DNA of 64,000 nucleotides. It comes from Oscillospiraceae bacterium. GTDB taxonomy: Bacteria > Bacillota > Clostridia > Oscillospirales > Oscillospiraceae. Under the pieces are notes generated by a model, which saw nothing but the letters and a program-made list of their open reading frames with translations, was not told the DNA's origin and did not search any database. The position numbers were made by a program, and so were the translations under genes. Positions 25,138-34,052 of the stretch are shown here, in pieces. Each line of letters starts with the position of its first letter. Position 1 is the stretch's first letter. The stretch spans positions 87,693 through 151,692 of the forward strand of contig DAOUQJ010000006.1 of the NCBI GenBank assembly GCA_030625685.1. The letters are read 5' to 3'.

Positions 25138-26072
25138 TTCTATTTATTTCCGTTTGTGCAGCTATTGTTGTGTATTCTGTCATCGAAATCTTTGAACTGC
25201 GAAATGATAAGAAAATATTAGATGATAGAATCAGAGCGATTGGTACACATGTTGATATTGATACGGTTCGAGACACTGTGCTCAAAGAGAACAAACGTAA
25301 AAAAAGTGTCTTTGCTGGCATGAAACTTGTTAGTCGTAAGTTTGATGATAGTTTGGTCATTTCAGGAATTAAATTGAGCGGAAACGAGTTTGTAATTATG
25401 TGGGCAGTTCTCACTATTGTTCCTATGACGCTTTTATTGATGTTGGGTAAAAGCGTTGTTTCAGCTATTGCGATTGCAATTATTGGCTTTGCAATTCCTC
25501 CCATGATTGTGAGTCGAAGCAAGCAGAAACGTTTGGTGCTGTTTAATAAGCAACTCGGTGAATCACTTGTGATTATGAGTAACTGTATGAAATCAGGATA
25601 CTCATTTCAGCAAGCAATAGAGAGTACTGTCGAAGAAATGCAAGCTCCGATTTCTGTTGAATTTGGCCGAGTTGTGAGAGAACTTAATTATGGTGTGCCC
25701 TTACAAGAAGCATTGGGAAATATGAAAGATAGAGTAAATAATGAGGATTTTAACATTATGGTGTCTGCTGTATTGACCTCAACACAAATTGGTGCAAATC
25801 TATCAGATATGTTACAAACCATATCGCATACAATTCAGGATAGGATTAGTATGCGTGATGAAGTTAGAGTTTTGACTGCACAAGGTCGCATTTCTGGAAT
25901 AATTGTGGGTTTGTTGCCGATAGCTTTGATGTTGATTTTGATGCTAATTAATCCGAATTATATTCAGTCTTTTTTAGATGAAGAGCTTGGTCGGATTATG
26001 CTCATGATAGGCGCATGTATGGAATTATTGGGCTTTTTAATTATTAGAAGAATTATTGATATCAAATACTAG
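25131..26072 (+). CDS. tadB: Flp pilus platform protein TadB
   Basis: The 313-aa inner-membrane platform protein has one type II/IV secretion F domain (ESLVIMSNCMKSGYSFQQAIE, then FGRVVRELNYGVPLQEAL) between membrane helices near the N-terminus and at the C-terminus. It pairs with TadC to form the platform driven by CpaF. Its ATG lies inside the last codons of cpaF, seven bases of overlap. The length is normal for TadB. Confidence 0.9.
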   Translation: MVILFISVCAAIVVYSVIEIFELRNDKKILDDRIRAIGTHVDIDTVRDTVLKENKRKKSVFAGMKLVSRKFDDSLVISGIKLSGNEFVIMWAVLTIVPMTLLLMLGKSVVSAIAIAIIGFAIPPMIVSRSKQKRLVLFNKQLGESLVIMSNCMKSGYSFQQAIESTVEEMQAPISVEFGRVVRELNYGVPLQEALGNMKDRVNNEDFNIMVSAVLTSTQIGANLSDMLQTISHTIQDRISMRDEVRVLTAQGRISGIIVGLLPIALMLILMLINPNYIQSFLDEELGRIMLMIGACMELLGFLIIRRIIDIKY

Positions 26073-26084
26073 GGGGGACATATA

Positions 26085-27032
26085 ATGCAAGTTATGTTAT
26101 CCATTGGAATTGGCGTTTTGATATATTGTGGCATACTACTGTTGCTGTCCCAACCTGCACAAGATAATGATAGGATTAGTAAGAGAATTAGTGCGTTAAA
26201 TTCAAATATTTCGGGTAAGTCGTACAATGCAGTGGAAGAGGAAATGAGTGTTCCTCTTTACGATAGAATAGTTAAACCATTCCTGCTAAATATTTCTGAA
26301 GGTTTCAAACGATTGCTTCCCAAAAATAACAAAAAAGTCAAGGAAGAAACGGTTAAGAATGATGTTCTGCGGGACAAACTGAATCAAGCTGGCATTGCAA
26401 TGACTTTTGAAGAATATAAAGCAGCGGTATTGGTTGCTGTGCTGGTGTGTGGAAGTGTTTCTGTTCTAATTACTTTTGTTATTTCTTTGCAATTGATGTA
26501 TAGTGTGCTAATTGTGTTAATTAGTCTTGTACTGCCTTGGCTTATTGCACGCTTTTCTCTTGAAGCAAAAGTGAAAAGGAGAAAAACAAGTATTGAAAAA
26601 CAGCTTCCAGAAGTGCTCGATTTATTGAGTATTAGTGTGGAAGCTGGTTTGGGTTTTGAACAAGCGATGTTTCAAATCAGCCATACCATGGAAGGGGCAC
26701 TTGTCGATGAGCTTGTTATTACATACCGAGAAATGTCAATGGGTAGAACAAGAAAACAAGCACTGACTTTACTTGCAGAACGTTGTGGTGTTGATGAGGT
26801 TAGAACATTTATTGGAGCGATTATACAAGCAGGACAGTTGGGGATTTCTATTAAAAATGTACTTCATACCCAAGCTGCTGCTATGCGTTTGAGCAGGAAA
26901 AATAAAGTAAAAGAAAAAGTTGCGAAAGTATCTACAAAAATATTGATACCCATGGTGGCTTTTATTTTTCCAGTAATTTTTATTATACTGTTAGGACCTT
27001 CTGTTTTAAATATTATGAATAATTTTGGGTAG
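26085..27032 (+). CDS. tadC: Flp pilus platform protein TadC
   Basis: The 315-aa second platform protein has an N-terminal helix, a pair of central helices (VLVAVLVCGSVSVLITFV), an F domain (LPEVLDLLSISVEAGLGFEQAM, then YREMSMGRTRKQAL) and a C-terminal helix. AGGGGGGAC precedes the ATG, 13 bases after tadB. Together with TadB it makes the membrane base for pilin polymerisation. The next gene starts two bases after its stop. Confidence 0.9.
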   Translation: MQVMLSIGIGVLIYCGILLLLSQPAQDNDRISKRISALNSNISGKSYNAVEEEMSVPLYDRIVKPFLLNISEGFKRLLPKNNKKVKEETVKNDVLRDKLNQAGIAMTFEEYKAAVLVAVLVCGSVSVLITFVISLQLMYSVLIVLISLVLPWLIARFSLEAKVKRRKTSIEKQLPEVLDLLSISVEAGLGFEQAMFQISHTMEGALVDELVITYREMSMGRTRKQALTLLAERCGVDEVRTFIGAIIQAGQLGISIKNVLHTQAAAMRLSRKNKVKEKVAKVSTKILIPMVAFIFPVIFIILLGPSVLNIMNNFG

Positions 27033-27034
27033 TT

Positions 27035-27361
27035 ATGGTAATTAAAAAAAATCAAATCATTATATTGACAAAGGTGAAAAAAGCTGATACGTTTTGGTTG
27101 AGGTTAAAGGGCTTATTAGGTCGAAATAACTTGGGAGATGAAGAAGGATTGCTCATCACAAATTGTTCTTCAGTGCATTGCTTTTTTATGAAATTTACAA
27201 TTGATGTTATATATTTAGATAAAGAGTATAAAGTGTTAGCGAAAGAGACAATCAAACCATTTGGGGTAGGACGAATATTCAAAGGGGTTAAGCATGTCCT
27301 TGAGGTGAACAAAGGAAAAGGGGAATTAGTTCAAATTGGAGAAGTTATTGAAATAGAGTAA
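27035..27361 (+). CDS. DUF192 family protein
   Basis: The 108-aa protein matches DUF192: an early TFWLRLKGLLGRNNL, then CSSVHCFFMKFTIDVIYLDKEYKVL and the tail KGVKHVLEVNKGKGEL. Function is unproven; DUF192 genes are often found beside Tad/Flp loci. The usual signal peptide is missing, so this copy appears cytoplasmic. The ATG is two bases after the tadC stop with only a weak ribosome site, so translation probably depends on coupling to tadC. Confidence 0.85.
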   Translation: MVIKKNQIIILTKVKKADTFWLRLKGLLGRNNLGDEEGLLITNCSSVHCFFMKFTIDVIYLDKEYKVLAKETIKPFGVGRIFKGVKHVLEVNKGKGELVQIGEVIEIE

Positions 27362-27385
27362 CTTTGACATAGAGGGGGAGACACT

Positions 27386-28363
27386 ATGAGTGATAGCGTA
27401 GTTGAACAAATTAGAGAACGGTTAGGTGAAGAAGGACTTGAATACACTTTAAAAACCAACCTAGGTGGATACACAAAAAAATCTGTAACAGATTATATTG
27501 CAGAGTTGAAGAAACAACAGGATGGCATTATTGAAGTTTTCAACAATGATATGCAAGCTCTGCTACAAGAAAAAGATAAATTGACAAACGAAAATGAAGA
27601 ATTGCAAAATGAATTGAAACGCATTGATAATGAATATAAAGTGCTTTCTGAGACAATTCTTACATATAAAGTAGAAGATTCAGAATATTCACTTGATGAT
27701 GTGACAAAACTCAAATCTACAGTTAATGCGCTTCAAAAGAAAATTGATGATTTAGAGTCAAATCTTCGATTAAGTGAGCAAGACATTTCCCATAAGCAAA
27801 GTGAGATAGAAATCAATCAAGACGAAATCAAACAAGCCAAGCAAGAGAATAAATTGAAACATGAGCTGTTGCTTGCTGAAAAGGCAAATGTGAATCAGCA
27901 ACGTGAACAAGTGGCTGAATTATCACGAAAAATAATTGAACAGCGAAATGAAATCAAGTTTTTGAAAGGGATCACTGAAGAAGGAAATGTTGCGAAGTTA
28001 AATTTAAGAATTGCAGAACTTTCAGAAACAATTGCCAAGTATGAAGAAACTGTAGATGTTAAAAATGCATTGATAGAAACAATGGAAGAAAAGAATCTTT
28101 TATTGTTTGATCAAAACCATGAGCTTTCAAAAAATATGGAAAAGTTGACTGAAACAGTGAATGGACTTCATGCACAAAACAGCAAATTGCTGTCGGCAAA
28201 TCAAATGATAGAAGATAAGCTGCGAGAAGAAATTGAAAAATCGATGCAATTGTATCATAAGATTTCTGATGAAGTAATTGAAAAACTAAACATTAGCAGA
28301 AAGCTTGAGCAACTCACATTTTTGAAATCTGCTGAAAAAATTGAAGTGCAAGAAACAGAATAG
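27386..28363 (+). CDS. DivIVA-like coiled-coil protein
   Basis: The 325-aa protein begins with a short globular segment, LKTNLGGYTKKSVTDYIAEL, that resembles the membrane-binding N-terminus of DivIVA/GpsB (GYxxxxVxxF-type). From about residue 40 to the end it is almost pure coiled coil, rich in Glu, Lys, Gln and Asn with heptad leucines. No membrane helix is visible. AGGGGGAG precedes the ATG, 24 bases after the DUF192 gene, so it is the last gene of the pilus transcript. It could recognise membrane curvature or scaffold the pilus machine at a pole; that is inference. Confidence 0.65.
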   Translation: MSDSVVEQIRERLGEEGLEYTLKTNLGGYTKKSVTDYIAELKKQQDGIIEVFNNDMQALLQEKDKLTNENEELQNELKRIDNEYKVLSETILTYKVEDSEYSLDDVTKLKSTVNALQKKIDDLESNLRLSEQDISHKQSEIEINQDEIKQAKQENKLKHELLLAEKANVNQQREQVAELSRKIIEQRNEIKFLKGITEEGNVAKLNLRIAELSETIAKYEETVDVKNALIETMEEKNLLLFDQNHELSKNMEKLTETVNGLHAQNSKLLSANQMIEDKLREEIEKSMQLYHKISDEVIEKLNISRKLEQLTFLKSAEKIEVQETE

Positions 28364-28593
28364 ACTAAGTGTTTGTGATGATGTTATATTGAATATCTGT
28401 GTTGACATCACAACGCCATATGATGGAAATGTTAACCAGGTAGGTAGCTTGCTTTGCAAATGTGTAGTTTGTTTTTGCGCCCGTCTTGGGATATACAGAT
28501 ATAGATGTATGCGCACGTGCGTGAAAATTGAAATCAAAAAGGTAACGTTACAATCACGGGTATTTTATTATATACTCATGCAAAAGCGAGATT

Positions 28594-28734
28594 ATGATAA
28601 ATAATATCGGTGGTCCAGTACAGTTCAATGGCATAATTGTTGTAGCTTTCATTCGTCTCAATGCACCAACAATTTCAGTTAATAGTACAGCACTATCTGT
28701 TGAACAGGAAAGATTTGTGAAATGTACTGAATAA
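28594..28734 (+). CDS. Possible 46-aa ORF, uncertain
   Basis: An ATG at 28594 opens 46 codons that read MINNIGGPVQFNGIIVVAFI and then a polar tail ending VKCTE. The composition is protein-like, but only a weak GCGAG precedes the start and no promoter is clear. It lies in the 640-base gap 28364-29002, which otherwise holds two short palindromes (CGCACGTGCG, GTAACGTTAC) and the nested repeat at 28787-28847. It may be chance. Confidence 0.2.
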   Translation: MINNIGGPVQFNGIIVVAFIRLNAPTISVNSTALSVEQERFVKCTE

Positions 28735-28786
28735 GTATGTTTTTGTACTTAGTTGCGTATAAAATATAAAATAAATATAAAACTTA

Positions 28787-28847
28787 AATGAGTTTAGAAT
28801 TAGAAATCATATCAAATAGTGATATGTCCTTTTATTCTAAGCTCATT
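28787..28847. repeat. Nested inverted repeat, structured element
   Basis: AATGAGTTTAGAAT (28787-28800) pairs with ATTCTAAGCTCATT (28834-28847) in a 14-base stem with one G-T pair. Inside is a second perfect hairpin, CATATC (28808-28813) with GATATG (28821-28826). Only the minus strand is followed by a weak T-rich run. It could be a small mobile-element relic, an operator or an RNA structure. Confidence 0.5.
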
Positions 28848-29002
28848 ATGTTTCTAGATTCTCAAATGTGTTGTTTTATTAGATGTTTGTATGATAGAAA
28901 ATTAGAGTCAGTGTATAAGTGTAATGAATTCAATCAAAGAAAAAATGAGTAAGCAGAATACGCATTAATTCGATTAAAATACAAATGAAAGAAGGAGACA
29001 AT

Positions 29003-29698
29003 ATGAGTGAATTTTGGATGCAAGAAAAAGAAACATTTGATGTAATTGATGTGAGAGAGATGACGAATAATTTCTTGCCAATGATTTTAAAAAAGGCTGA
29101 ACAGCTTGCTGTTGGACAAGGTCTGTGTATAGTGCAAACGTTTGAACCCAAACCGTTGTATTCAGCTTTAGCTAATATGGGTTATGAACACGAAACTGAT
29201 AAAATTAGTGACACGGAGTATCGTTCATATTTCTATCGGAAAGAAGAAGTTGAAAAAACATATAAAAGCGGAGCAGATATGCCATTTAAACCCACCGCGA
29301 TAGTGAATTTTAAAAACATTGATCATCAGCTAGCTAATATTACAGTAGATTTTTGGGAACTGATTTGGGAAAAAGAAGATGCAGCCATTGATGTAAAAAC
29401 CAAGCTCTTGCTTTCGCTCAGCAATGCAGTAGGTGCTAATCGGTTTCGTCAAGCTACAAGAGAGCTAATCAAAGCGTATGCTATCGGTGCTACAACGGAG
29501 GAATTTGATGAAATCTTCTCATTATTTATTTGGAATCAAGGAGCTGGTAATTTTTCATCTGTGATTGGACCATCAACCTTATATAAGGCGTATTTGCTCA
29601 TAAAAAAGAAAGAAAAAGCTGGGGCAAGCAAGGCTTTGATTATGGAAGCTTTGATGGAGAAATTTGGAGAAAATAATCCAGAAGTGAAAACCGTATGA
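29003..29698 (+). CDS. DUF2249 domain protein with C-terminal helical domain
   Basis: The 231-aa protein begins with a DUF2249 (TusA-like) domain: DVIDVREMTNNFLPMILKKAEQLAVGQGLCIVQTFEPKPLYSALANMGYE. The TusA catalytic Cys is not conserved, as is usual in DUF2249. The C-terminal half (about residues 95-215) is helical and resembles the carboxymuconolactone decarboxylase/AhpD fold (KTKLLLSLSNAVGANRFRQATRELIKAYAIGATTEE) but lacks the CxxC of peroxidase-type members. Relatives of DUF2249 occur with heme and nitrosative-stress proteins. The ATG at 29003 follows AAGGAGA; the ATG at 28985 precedes that site. It is monocistronic. Confidence 0.65.
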   Translation: MSEFWMQEKETFDVIDVREMTNNFLPMILKKAEQLAVGQGLCIVQTFEPKPLYSALANMGYEHETDKISDTEYRSYFYRKEEVEKTYKSGADMPFKPTAIVNFKNIDHQLANITVDFWELIWEKEDAAIDVKTKLLLSLSNAVGANRFRQATRELIKAYAIGATTEEFDEIFSLFIWNQGAGNFSSVIGPSTLYKAYLLIKKKEKAGASKALIMEALMEKFGENNPEVKTV

Positions 29699-29732
29699 TG
29701 AGTAGTTCTCCATGCTGTTTGTAAAAGATGTG

Positions 29733-29779
29733 AAAATCCTCTTATTGTGCAGTCTTCTGATTGCTCAATAAGGGGATTT
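29733..29779 (+). terminator. Terminator after the DUF2249 gene
   Basis: AAAATCCTCTTATTG and CAATAAGGGGATTTT pair with one wobble around an 17-base loop, followed by ATT. Confidence 0.75.
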
Positions 29780-30385
29780 TATTATGTAATTATCAGTATA
29801 TGAATTGATTATCATCAGATATGATTACACATCTTATTTCTTAAATTCATTAGTTTAATGCTAACTCGTGGGCTAGTAGAATATATTAAATTAATACAAG
29901 ATTCTTAATTCTTGAGTGGGAGAGTCTTGGCAAAATAGAAAACATCTGCAGTTTACAATAAAAAATTGAGTACAGAAAAGTACTGTACTGGTATTCTTAA
30001 CTAATTTTAGGGAGATAAAATTATTTGTAGATTATTTCAAAATAAACATGGAAGGATATAAATTTCATGTATAAAGCAAGCGTGATAGTTTTCGGGTAAA
30101 AGAGTATATGTACACTTTGCTAAGAGTTTTATGAGTGTTAGAAATGCAATATTTTGGGCTAGTTGGATGATACGAGCGCTTACACATGGATTCTCATAAC
30201 AATGGTATAAGAACAAGAGATAAAGTGTGAGTATTTTTGGCATTATGTTGATTGCAGAAAAAGAAAAAAAGAAATAGAATATTATTATAGAGGTATATCA
30301 ATGAAATTGGTTTTAGGGAGAATGTTTAAGTGAGAACAGAAAAACCAATCGTTTTTAGTGTTATTCTGATTGGAAGAGGGGTAAA
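29780..30385. other. Intergenic region, nothing convincing
   Basis: About 600 bases of AT-rich sequence. A 22-codon frame at about 30130-30200 and a minus-strand frame at 30037-30243 have neither ribosome sites nor protein-like composition. No clear promoter for the ClC gene was found. Confidence 0.5.
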
Positions 30386-31939
30386 ATGAATCACAAGACA
30401 AAAGCATATCAGTTGTTATCGAATATTAATGAACTTAAATGGAATCTCGCGTTTAAGGGGATCATAGTTGGAGTCATTGCTGGATTATTGGTTGTTTTGT
30501 ATCGATTAGGAATTGGCTATGGAACACAAAAAGCACTGGAGGGCTATGCATATTTAAAAGGGAATTTCGTTTATATTGTTATAGCTAGTGTAGCTGCAAT
30601 CTTAATTGGATATATTGTTCATAAATTGGTCGAGTGGGAACCATTTGCAAAAGGAAGTGGTATTCCACAAGTAGAAGGCATTGTACTGTTAGGAATGAAA
30701 ATGAAATGGTATAGTGTATTGCTTGTTCGATTTGTAGCTGGAATTGCAACTTCATTTTTTGGAGTTTCTATGGGGCGTGAAGGTCCTTCTATTCAAGTTG
30801 GGGCTTGTGGAAGTCAGCTTGTGAGTGAGAAATTAGGCAAAAGTAAGTTGGAAGATAATTATCTCATTACTGCTGGGGCATCAGCAGGATTATCGGCGGC
30901 ATTTAATGCACCACTTTCTGGTATAATATTTGCACTGGAGGAAGTACATAGAAGTTTTTCGCCTAACTTACTCATTGCAGTGACAACAGCTTCTTTAACG
31001 GCAGACATGGTTTCCAAATATGCATTTGGATTAGATACTGCGCTTCATTTCAAAGAAGTGCTACAACTCAATTTAGGATTATATATTTGGTTGCCTGTGA
31101 TTGGGGTTTTTGCAGGTTTGATTGGGGCCATCACAAACCAACTGTTACTAGCAGCAGGGATGCTTTATAAGAAATTCCCAGCTAGTTTTCGACCTATTAT
31201 CGCGTTGCTAATAGCGATTCCTTGTGGACTGTATTTGCCAGAAGTGTTAGGTGGGGGCGACCATTTGATCGAACTATCTCAAACTGCAAAAATTGGAATC
31301 GGTCTGATGTCTTTGTTTCTTGTTTTTAAGATTTTATTTACTGCCACAAGCTTTGGCAGTGGCATTCCAGGTGGTATTTTCATGCCAGTTTTAGCGATTG
31401 GTGCCACATCAGGAAATGTGCTGGCCTGGCTTGCAAGCTACGTAGGATTGCCACAAGAGTATTTTTCAGTGTTCTGTATTTGTGCAATGGCGGGCGTTTT
31501 ATCTGCAACGGTTAAGGCTCCAATCACAAGTATTTTGCTGATGGCTGAAATGACCGGTTCATTGGTGCATTTGTTACCAGTGGCTGCAGTTGCATTTATT
31601 GCACTGTTTACATCAGATGCTTTGAAAATACCACCGATTTATGAGATACTCCTTGAAAGACTTGCATTTAAGAAACGTCATGAAGGGCAAGTGCGAAGAA
31701 AAAGTAGCATTCTTGAAATTGCAGTTGAAATGGGTAGTGATGTCGCAGGTAAAAAGGTAAAAGATATTACTTGGCCAAAAGGTTCTCTTATTGTATCGTT
31801 GCGACGTGGAGAACAGGAGTTTGTTCCCAATGGGGATACAGAGATTATGCAAGGAGATTATCTAGTAATTGTTTCTTCTGGTCAAAAATATGAAGAGATG
31901 CAAATTGATTTTACGAAGATGTGCCATATTGAACGATGA
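30386..31939 (+). CDS. ClC-type chloride/proton antiporter with TrkA-C domain
   Basis: The 517-aa protein has the ClC membrane core: GSGIP (90-94), GREGP with the gating Glu132, and GSGIPGGIFMP. The Glu pair 185-186 in FALEEVHRSF aligns with the internal proton glutamate of E. coli ClcA, so it should exchange Cl- for H+ rather than act as a channel. A C-terminal TrkA-C type domain (about 440-510) probably binds a small ligand. AAGAGGGG precedes the ATG. The beta-carbonic anhydrase gene starts 17 bases downstream, linking the antiporter to proton and bicarbonate balance. Confidence 0.93.
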   Translation: MNHKTKAYQLLSNINELKWNLAFKGIIVGVIAGLLVVLYRLGIGYGTQKALEGYAYLKGNFVYIVIASVAAILIGYIVHKLVEWEPFAKGSGIPQVEGIVLLGMKMKWYSVLLVRFVAGIATSFFGVSMGREGPSIQVGACGSQLVSEKLGKSKLEDNYLITAGASAGLSAAFNAPLSGIIFALEEVHRSFSPNLLIAVTTASLTADMVSKYAFGLDTALHFKEVLQLNLGLYIWLPVIGVFAGLIGAITNQLLLAAGMLYKKFPASFRPIIALLIAIPCGLYLPEVLGGGDHLIELSQTAKIGIGLMSLFLVFKILFTATSFGSGIPGGIFMPVLAIGATSGNVLAWLASYVGLPQEYFSVFCICAMAGVLSATVKAPITSILLMAEMTGSLVHLLPVAAVAFIALFTSDALKIPPIYEILLERLAFKKRHEGQVRRKSSILEIAVEMGSDVAGKKVKDITWPKGSLIVSLRRGEQEFVPNGDTEIMQGDYLVIVSSGQKYEEMQIDFTKMCHIER

Positions 31940-31956
31940 TTAAGGAGGATGATACT

Positions 31957-32502
31957 ATGTTGAATGAAATGATGCAATTTAATCAAAAATTTGTTGAGGA
32001 CAAGGGATATGAACAATATCTAACAAGTAAATATCCAGACAAAAAAGTGGCAATTTTGACCTGCATGGATGCTCGATTGACAGAACTTCTGCCAGCGGCA
32101 TTGGGCATCAAAAATGGTGATGCGAAAATGATTAAAAACGCTGGTGGTGTAGTTTCACATCCATTTGGAAGTGTAATGAGAAGCTTACTTATCGCTGTCT
32201 ATGAGTTGGGTGTAAAAGAAGTCTTGGTTATTGGGCATACCGATTGTGGGGCAAGTCACACAAGCAGTGTTAAGCTTCAAGAAAAAATGAAAGAACATGG
32301 TATAACAGATAAAGAAATTGATTTAATCAAGTACTGTGGCGTTGAATTGGACGCATGGTTGTCTGGGTTTGAGCATTTGGAAACTTCGGTAATGAAATCA
32401 GTTGAGATTATTCGACAGCATCCGTTGATGCCCGATGATATTGCAGTATCTGGTTTGGTTATCAATTCCGAAACAGGAAAACTGACAAATATTGAAGAAT
32501 AA
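31957..32502 (+). CDS. Beta-class carbonic anhydrase
   Basis: The 181-aa enzyme interconverts CO2 and bicarbonate. Zinc ligands are visible as Cys36 in the CMDAR motif (with Asp38 and Arg40) and His94/Cys97 in GHTDCG. Length and motif spacing fit the small clade of beta-carbonic anhydrases. The ATG at 31957 lies nine bases after AAGGAGG; an upstream ATG at 31936 overlaps the end of the ClC gene and precedes the ribosome site. It forms a two-gene unit with the antiporter and ends in a strong terminator. Confidence 0.93.
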   Translation: MLNEMMQFNQKFVEDKGYEQYLTSKYPDKKVAILTCMDARLTELLPAALGIKNGDAKMIKNAGGVVSHPFGSVMRSLLIAVYELGVKEVLVIGHTDCGASHTSSVKLQEKMKEHGITDKEIDLIKYCGVELDAWLSGFEHLETSVMKSVEIIRQHPLMPDDIAVSGLVINSETGKLTNIEE

Positions 32503-32551
32503 AAAAAGAACTCCTCTCGCAATGAATACTGCTAGGGGGAGTTCTTTTTTT
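32501..32551. terminator. Bidirectional terminator
   Basis: AAAAAAAGAACTCC and GGAGTTCTTTTTTT form a stem at the ends of a loop of about 20 bases. It lies between the convergent carbonic anhydrase and anti-sigma genes. Confidence 0.85.
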
Positions 32552-32573
32552 ATAACTGACTGATAGGAAAATG

Positions 32574-33416
32574 TTATGGTTGATTGGTGGCAAGTTGTTC
32601 AACTTCACCAGTGTATATGGCTATCTTGAATTCTGTAACAGTTTCATTTGCATGGGTAAAAGAGAAGAGATAAAACAGTTTGTCATTGGTTAATCCAGTA
32701 AACGTAAGAGTTCCTTCTTCTGAAAGGTATTCAAGTAGTATTGTTGTGGCTTCGTCTTCGGTAATTGCTGTGGGAGCGTTTTCTGCTATGAATATTTCGG
32801 AATCAAACATTTCAGATGATTGTGGAGAGGATTCAGCATAGAACATGATGTCTTCGTTTTCTTCTTGCATATTTGTGCTGGAGCCAGAAAGCTCAGGGGT
32901 GTAATCTCGTTCCATTTGAATTTCAGCTGATTCCATTTCTTCGTTTGCAGAGTCGTTTTTAGAATAAGGGAGAGCGTTATCTATTTCGGTTTCTTCGTTT
33001 GCACCACCAAAATTGGGGCTAGAATCTGTTGTGGAATAGATAGACTCTTGTACAAGCATAGTCGAAGGTTTGTTGAGATTTGGATACAACACAAGAATAC
33101 TTGATATGATAACGGCAAACATTGCAGCAAAAGAAATCCAAGTGCGATGGATTTTTTTCGAGTTGATTTGGTGTGGAGTTTGCTCAGTGGCAAAGGATTC
33201 GTTTTGAATGGATTTCATGATGGTATCATGCATGTGTGTTGGCGGTGTCAGTAAGCTAGCAGAAAAATCATTCTTTAGGGTTGATAGATCATCATAGAGT
33301 TCTTTGCAATCAGCGCACGCTTGTATATGTGCATTTAGTGATTCCAACTCTTCTGTAGATAGTTCATCATCCAAGTATTGACTGATCAGCAGTTCAAAAT
33401 GTTCGCAAGAAGTCAC
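32574..33416 (-). CDS. Zinc-finger anti-sigma factor
   Basis: The 280-aa membrane protein has an N-terminal zf-HC2 anti-sigma domain (SCEHFELLISQYLDDELS, then HIQACADCKELY with the HxxxCxxC ligands). One transmembrane helix (about residues 91-110, SFAAMFAVIISSILVLYP) follows. The Ser/Glu-rich outer domain ends in a compact C-terminal part. It should hold the ECF sigma factor encoded just upstream at the membrane until an envelope signal leads to release. Its ATG overlaps the sigma gene by four bases, so the two are translationally coupled. Confidence 0.88.
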   Translation of the reverse strand: MTSCEHFELLISQYLDDELSTEELESLNAHIQACADCKELYDDLSTLKNDFSASLLTPPTHMHDTIMKSIQNESFATEQTPHQINSKKIHRTWISFAAMFAVIISSILVLYPNLNKPSTMLVQESIYSTTDSSPNFGGANEETEIDNALPYSKNDSANEEMESAEIQMERDYTPELSGSSTNMQEENEDIMFYAESSPQSSEMFDSEIFIAENAPTAITEDEATTILLEYLSEEGTLTFTGLTNDKLFYLFSFTHANETVTEFKIAIYTGEVEQLATNQP

Positions 33417-34045
33417 GGAGCATCACCTCCCTGTGTAGTTGTTTCTGTATCTTTAGACGATGAAGATGAAAAATAGTTCCCTTTACTTTTTAAGATATTT
33501 CTTAGGGACAATCTAGCTCGAGAGATGCGAGATTTGACAGTACCAATGCTAATGCTACGAAGTTGTGCGATCTCTTCATAACTCAGTCCATCCATTTCTC
33601 GCTGCAATAGAATATCTCTGTGATCATCCGAGAGCGAACCTATGGCTTCATATAGCGTGTTTAATCTATCGTGTTGTAATACAATTTTTTCGGGGTTCGT
33701 TGCAGAGGAAGCTAACTGAACGTTATTTTGTAAATCATCCACAGGAAGTGTATCAAGTACAGCTGTGCGTCGCTTTTTCTGTCGGAGATAGTCGATAGAA
33801 GAGTTTTTGGCAAGACGATATAGCCAAGTGAAAAATGAGGAATCACTGTGAAAGGAGTTAAGAGAGTTCCATGCTTTGAGAAAAGTTGTTTGCGTCAATT
33901 CCTCAGCATCTTCGATAGAGTTTACCATTCGATAGGTTAAATTAAAGATGCTTTTTTCATAATGTGTCATTAGCTGAGAAAATGAGGCTTCATCTCCTTG
34001 TTGGGCTTTTCGAATTAATTGAGATTCATTGGGCAATAAAGACAT
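33413..34045 (-). CDS. ECF-family RNA polymerase sigma factor
   Basis: The 210-aa sigma-70 ECF factor contains region 2 (LIRKAQQGDEASFSQLMTHY to FFTWLYRLAKNSSIDYLRQ) and region 4 (IGSLSDDHRDILLQREMDGLSYEEIAQL, then ISIGTVKSRISRARLSLRNIL). The C-terminus is Ser/Thr/Lys-rich. It resembles SigW-type factors, paired here with a zf-HC2 anti-sigma. The ATG at 34045 follows GAGG and lies eight bases from the dus stop; the frame continues into dus, but the longer N-terminus would overlap that gene and is not ECF-like. Confidence 0.9.
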   Translation of the reverse strand: MSLLPNESQLIRKAQQGDEASFSQLMTHYEKSIFNLTYRMVNSIEDAEELTQTTFLKAWNSLNSFHSDSSFFTWLYRLAKNSSIDYLRQKKRRTAVLDTLPVDDLQNNVQLASSATNPEKIVLQHDRLNTLYEAIGSLSDDHRDILLQREMDGLSYEEIAQLRSISIGTVKSRISRARLSLRNILKSKGNYFSSSSSKDTETTTQGGDAP

Positions 34046-34052
34046 ACAAACC

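Noticed and set aside
28341..28604. Cys-rich 87-codon frame overlapping the end of the coiled-coil gene
   Set aside because: It overlaps a real gene in another frame, has no ribosome site and an implausible composition.
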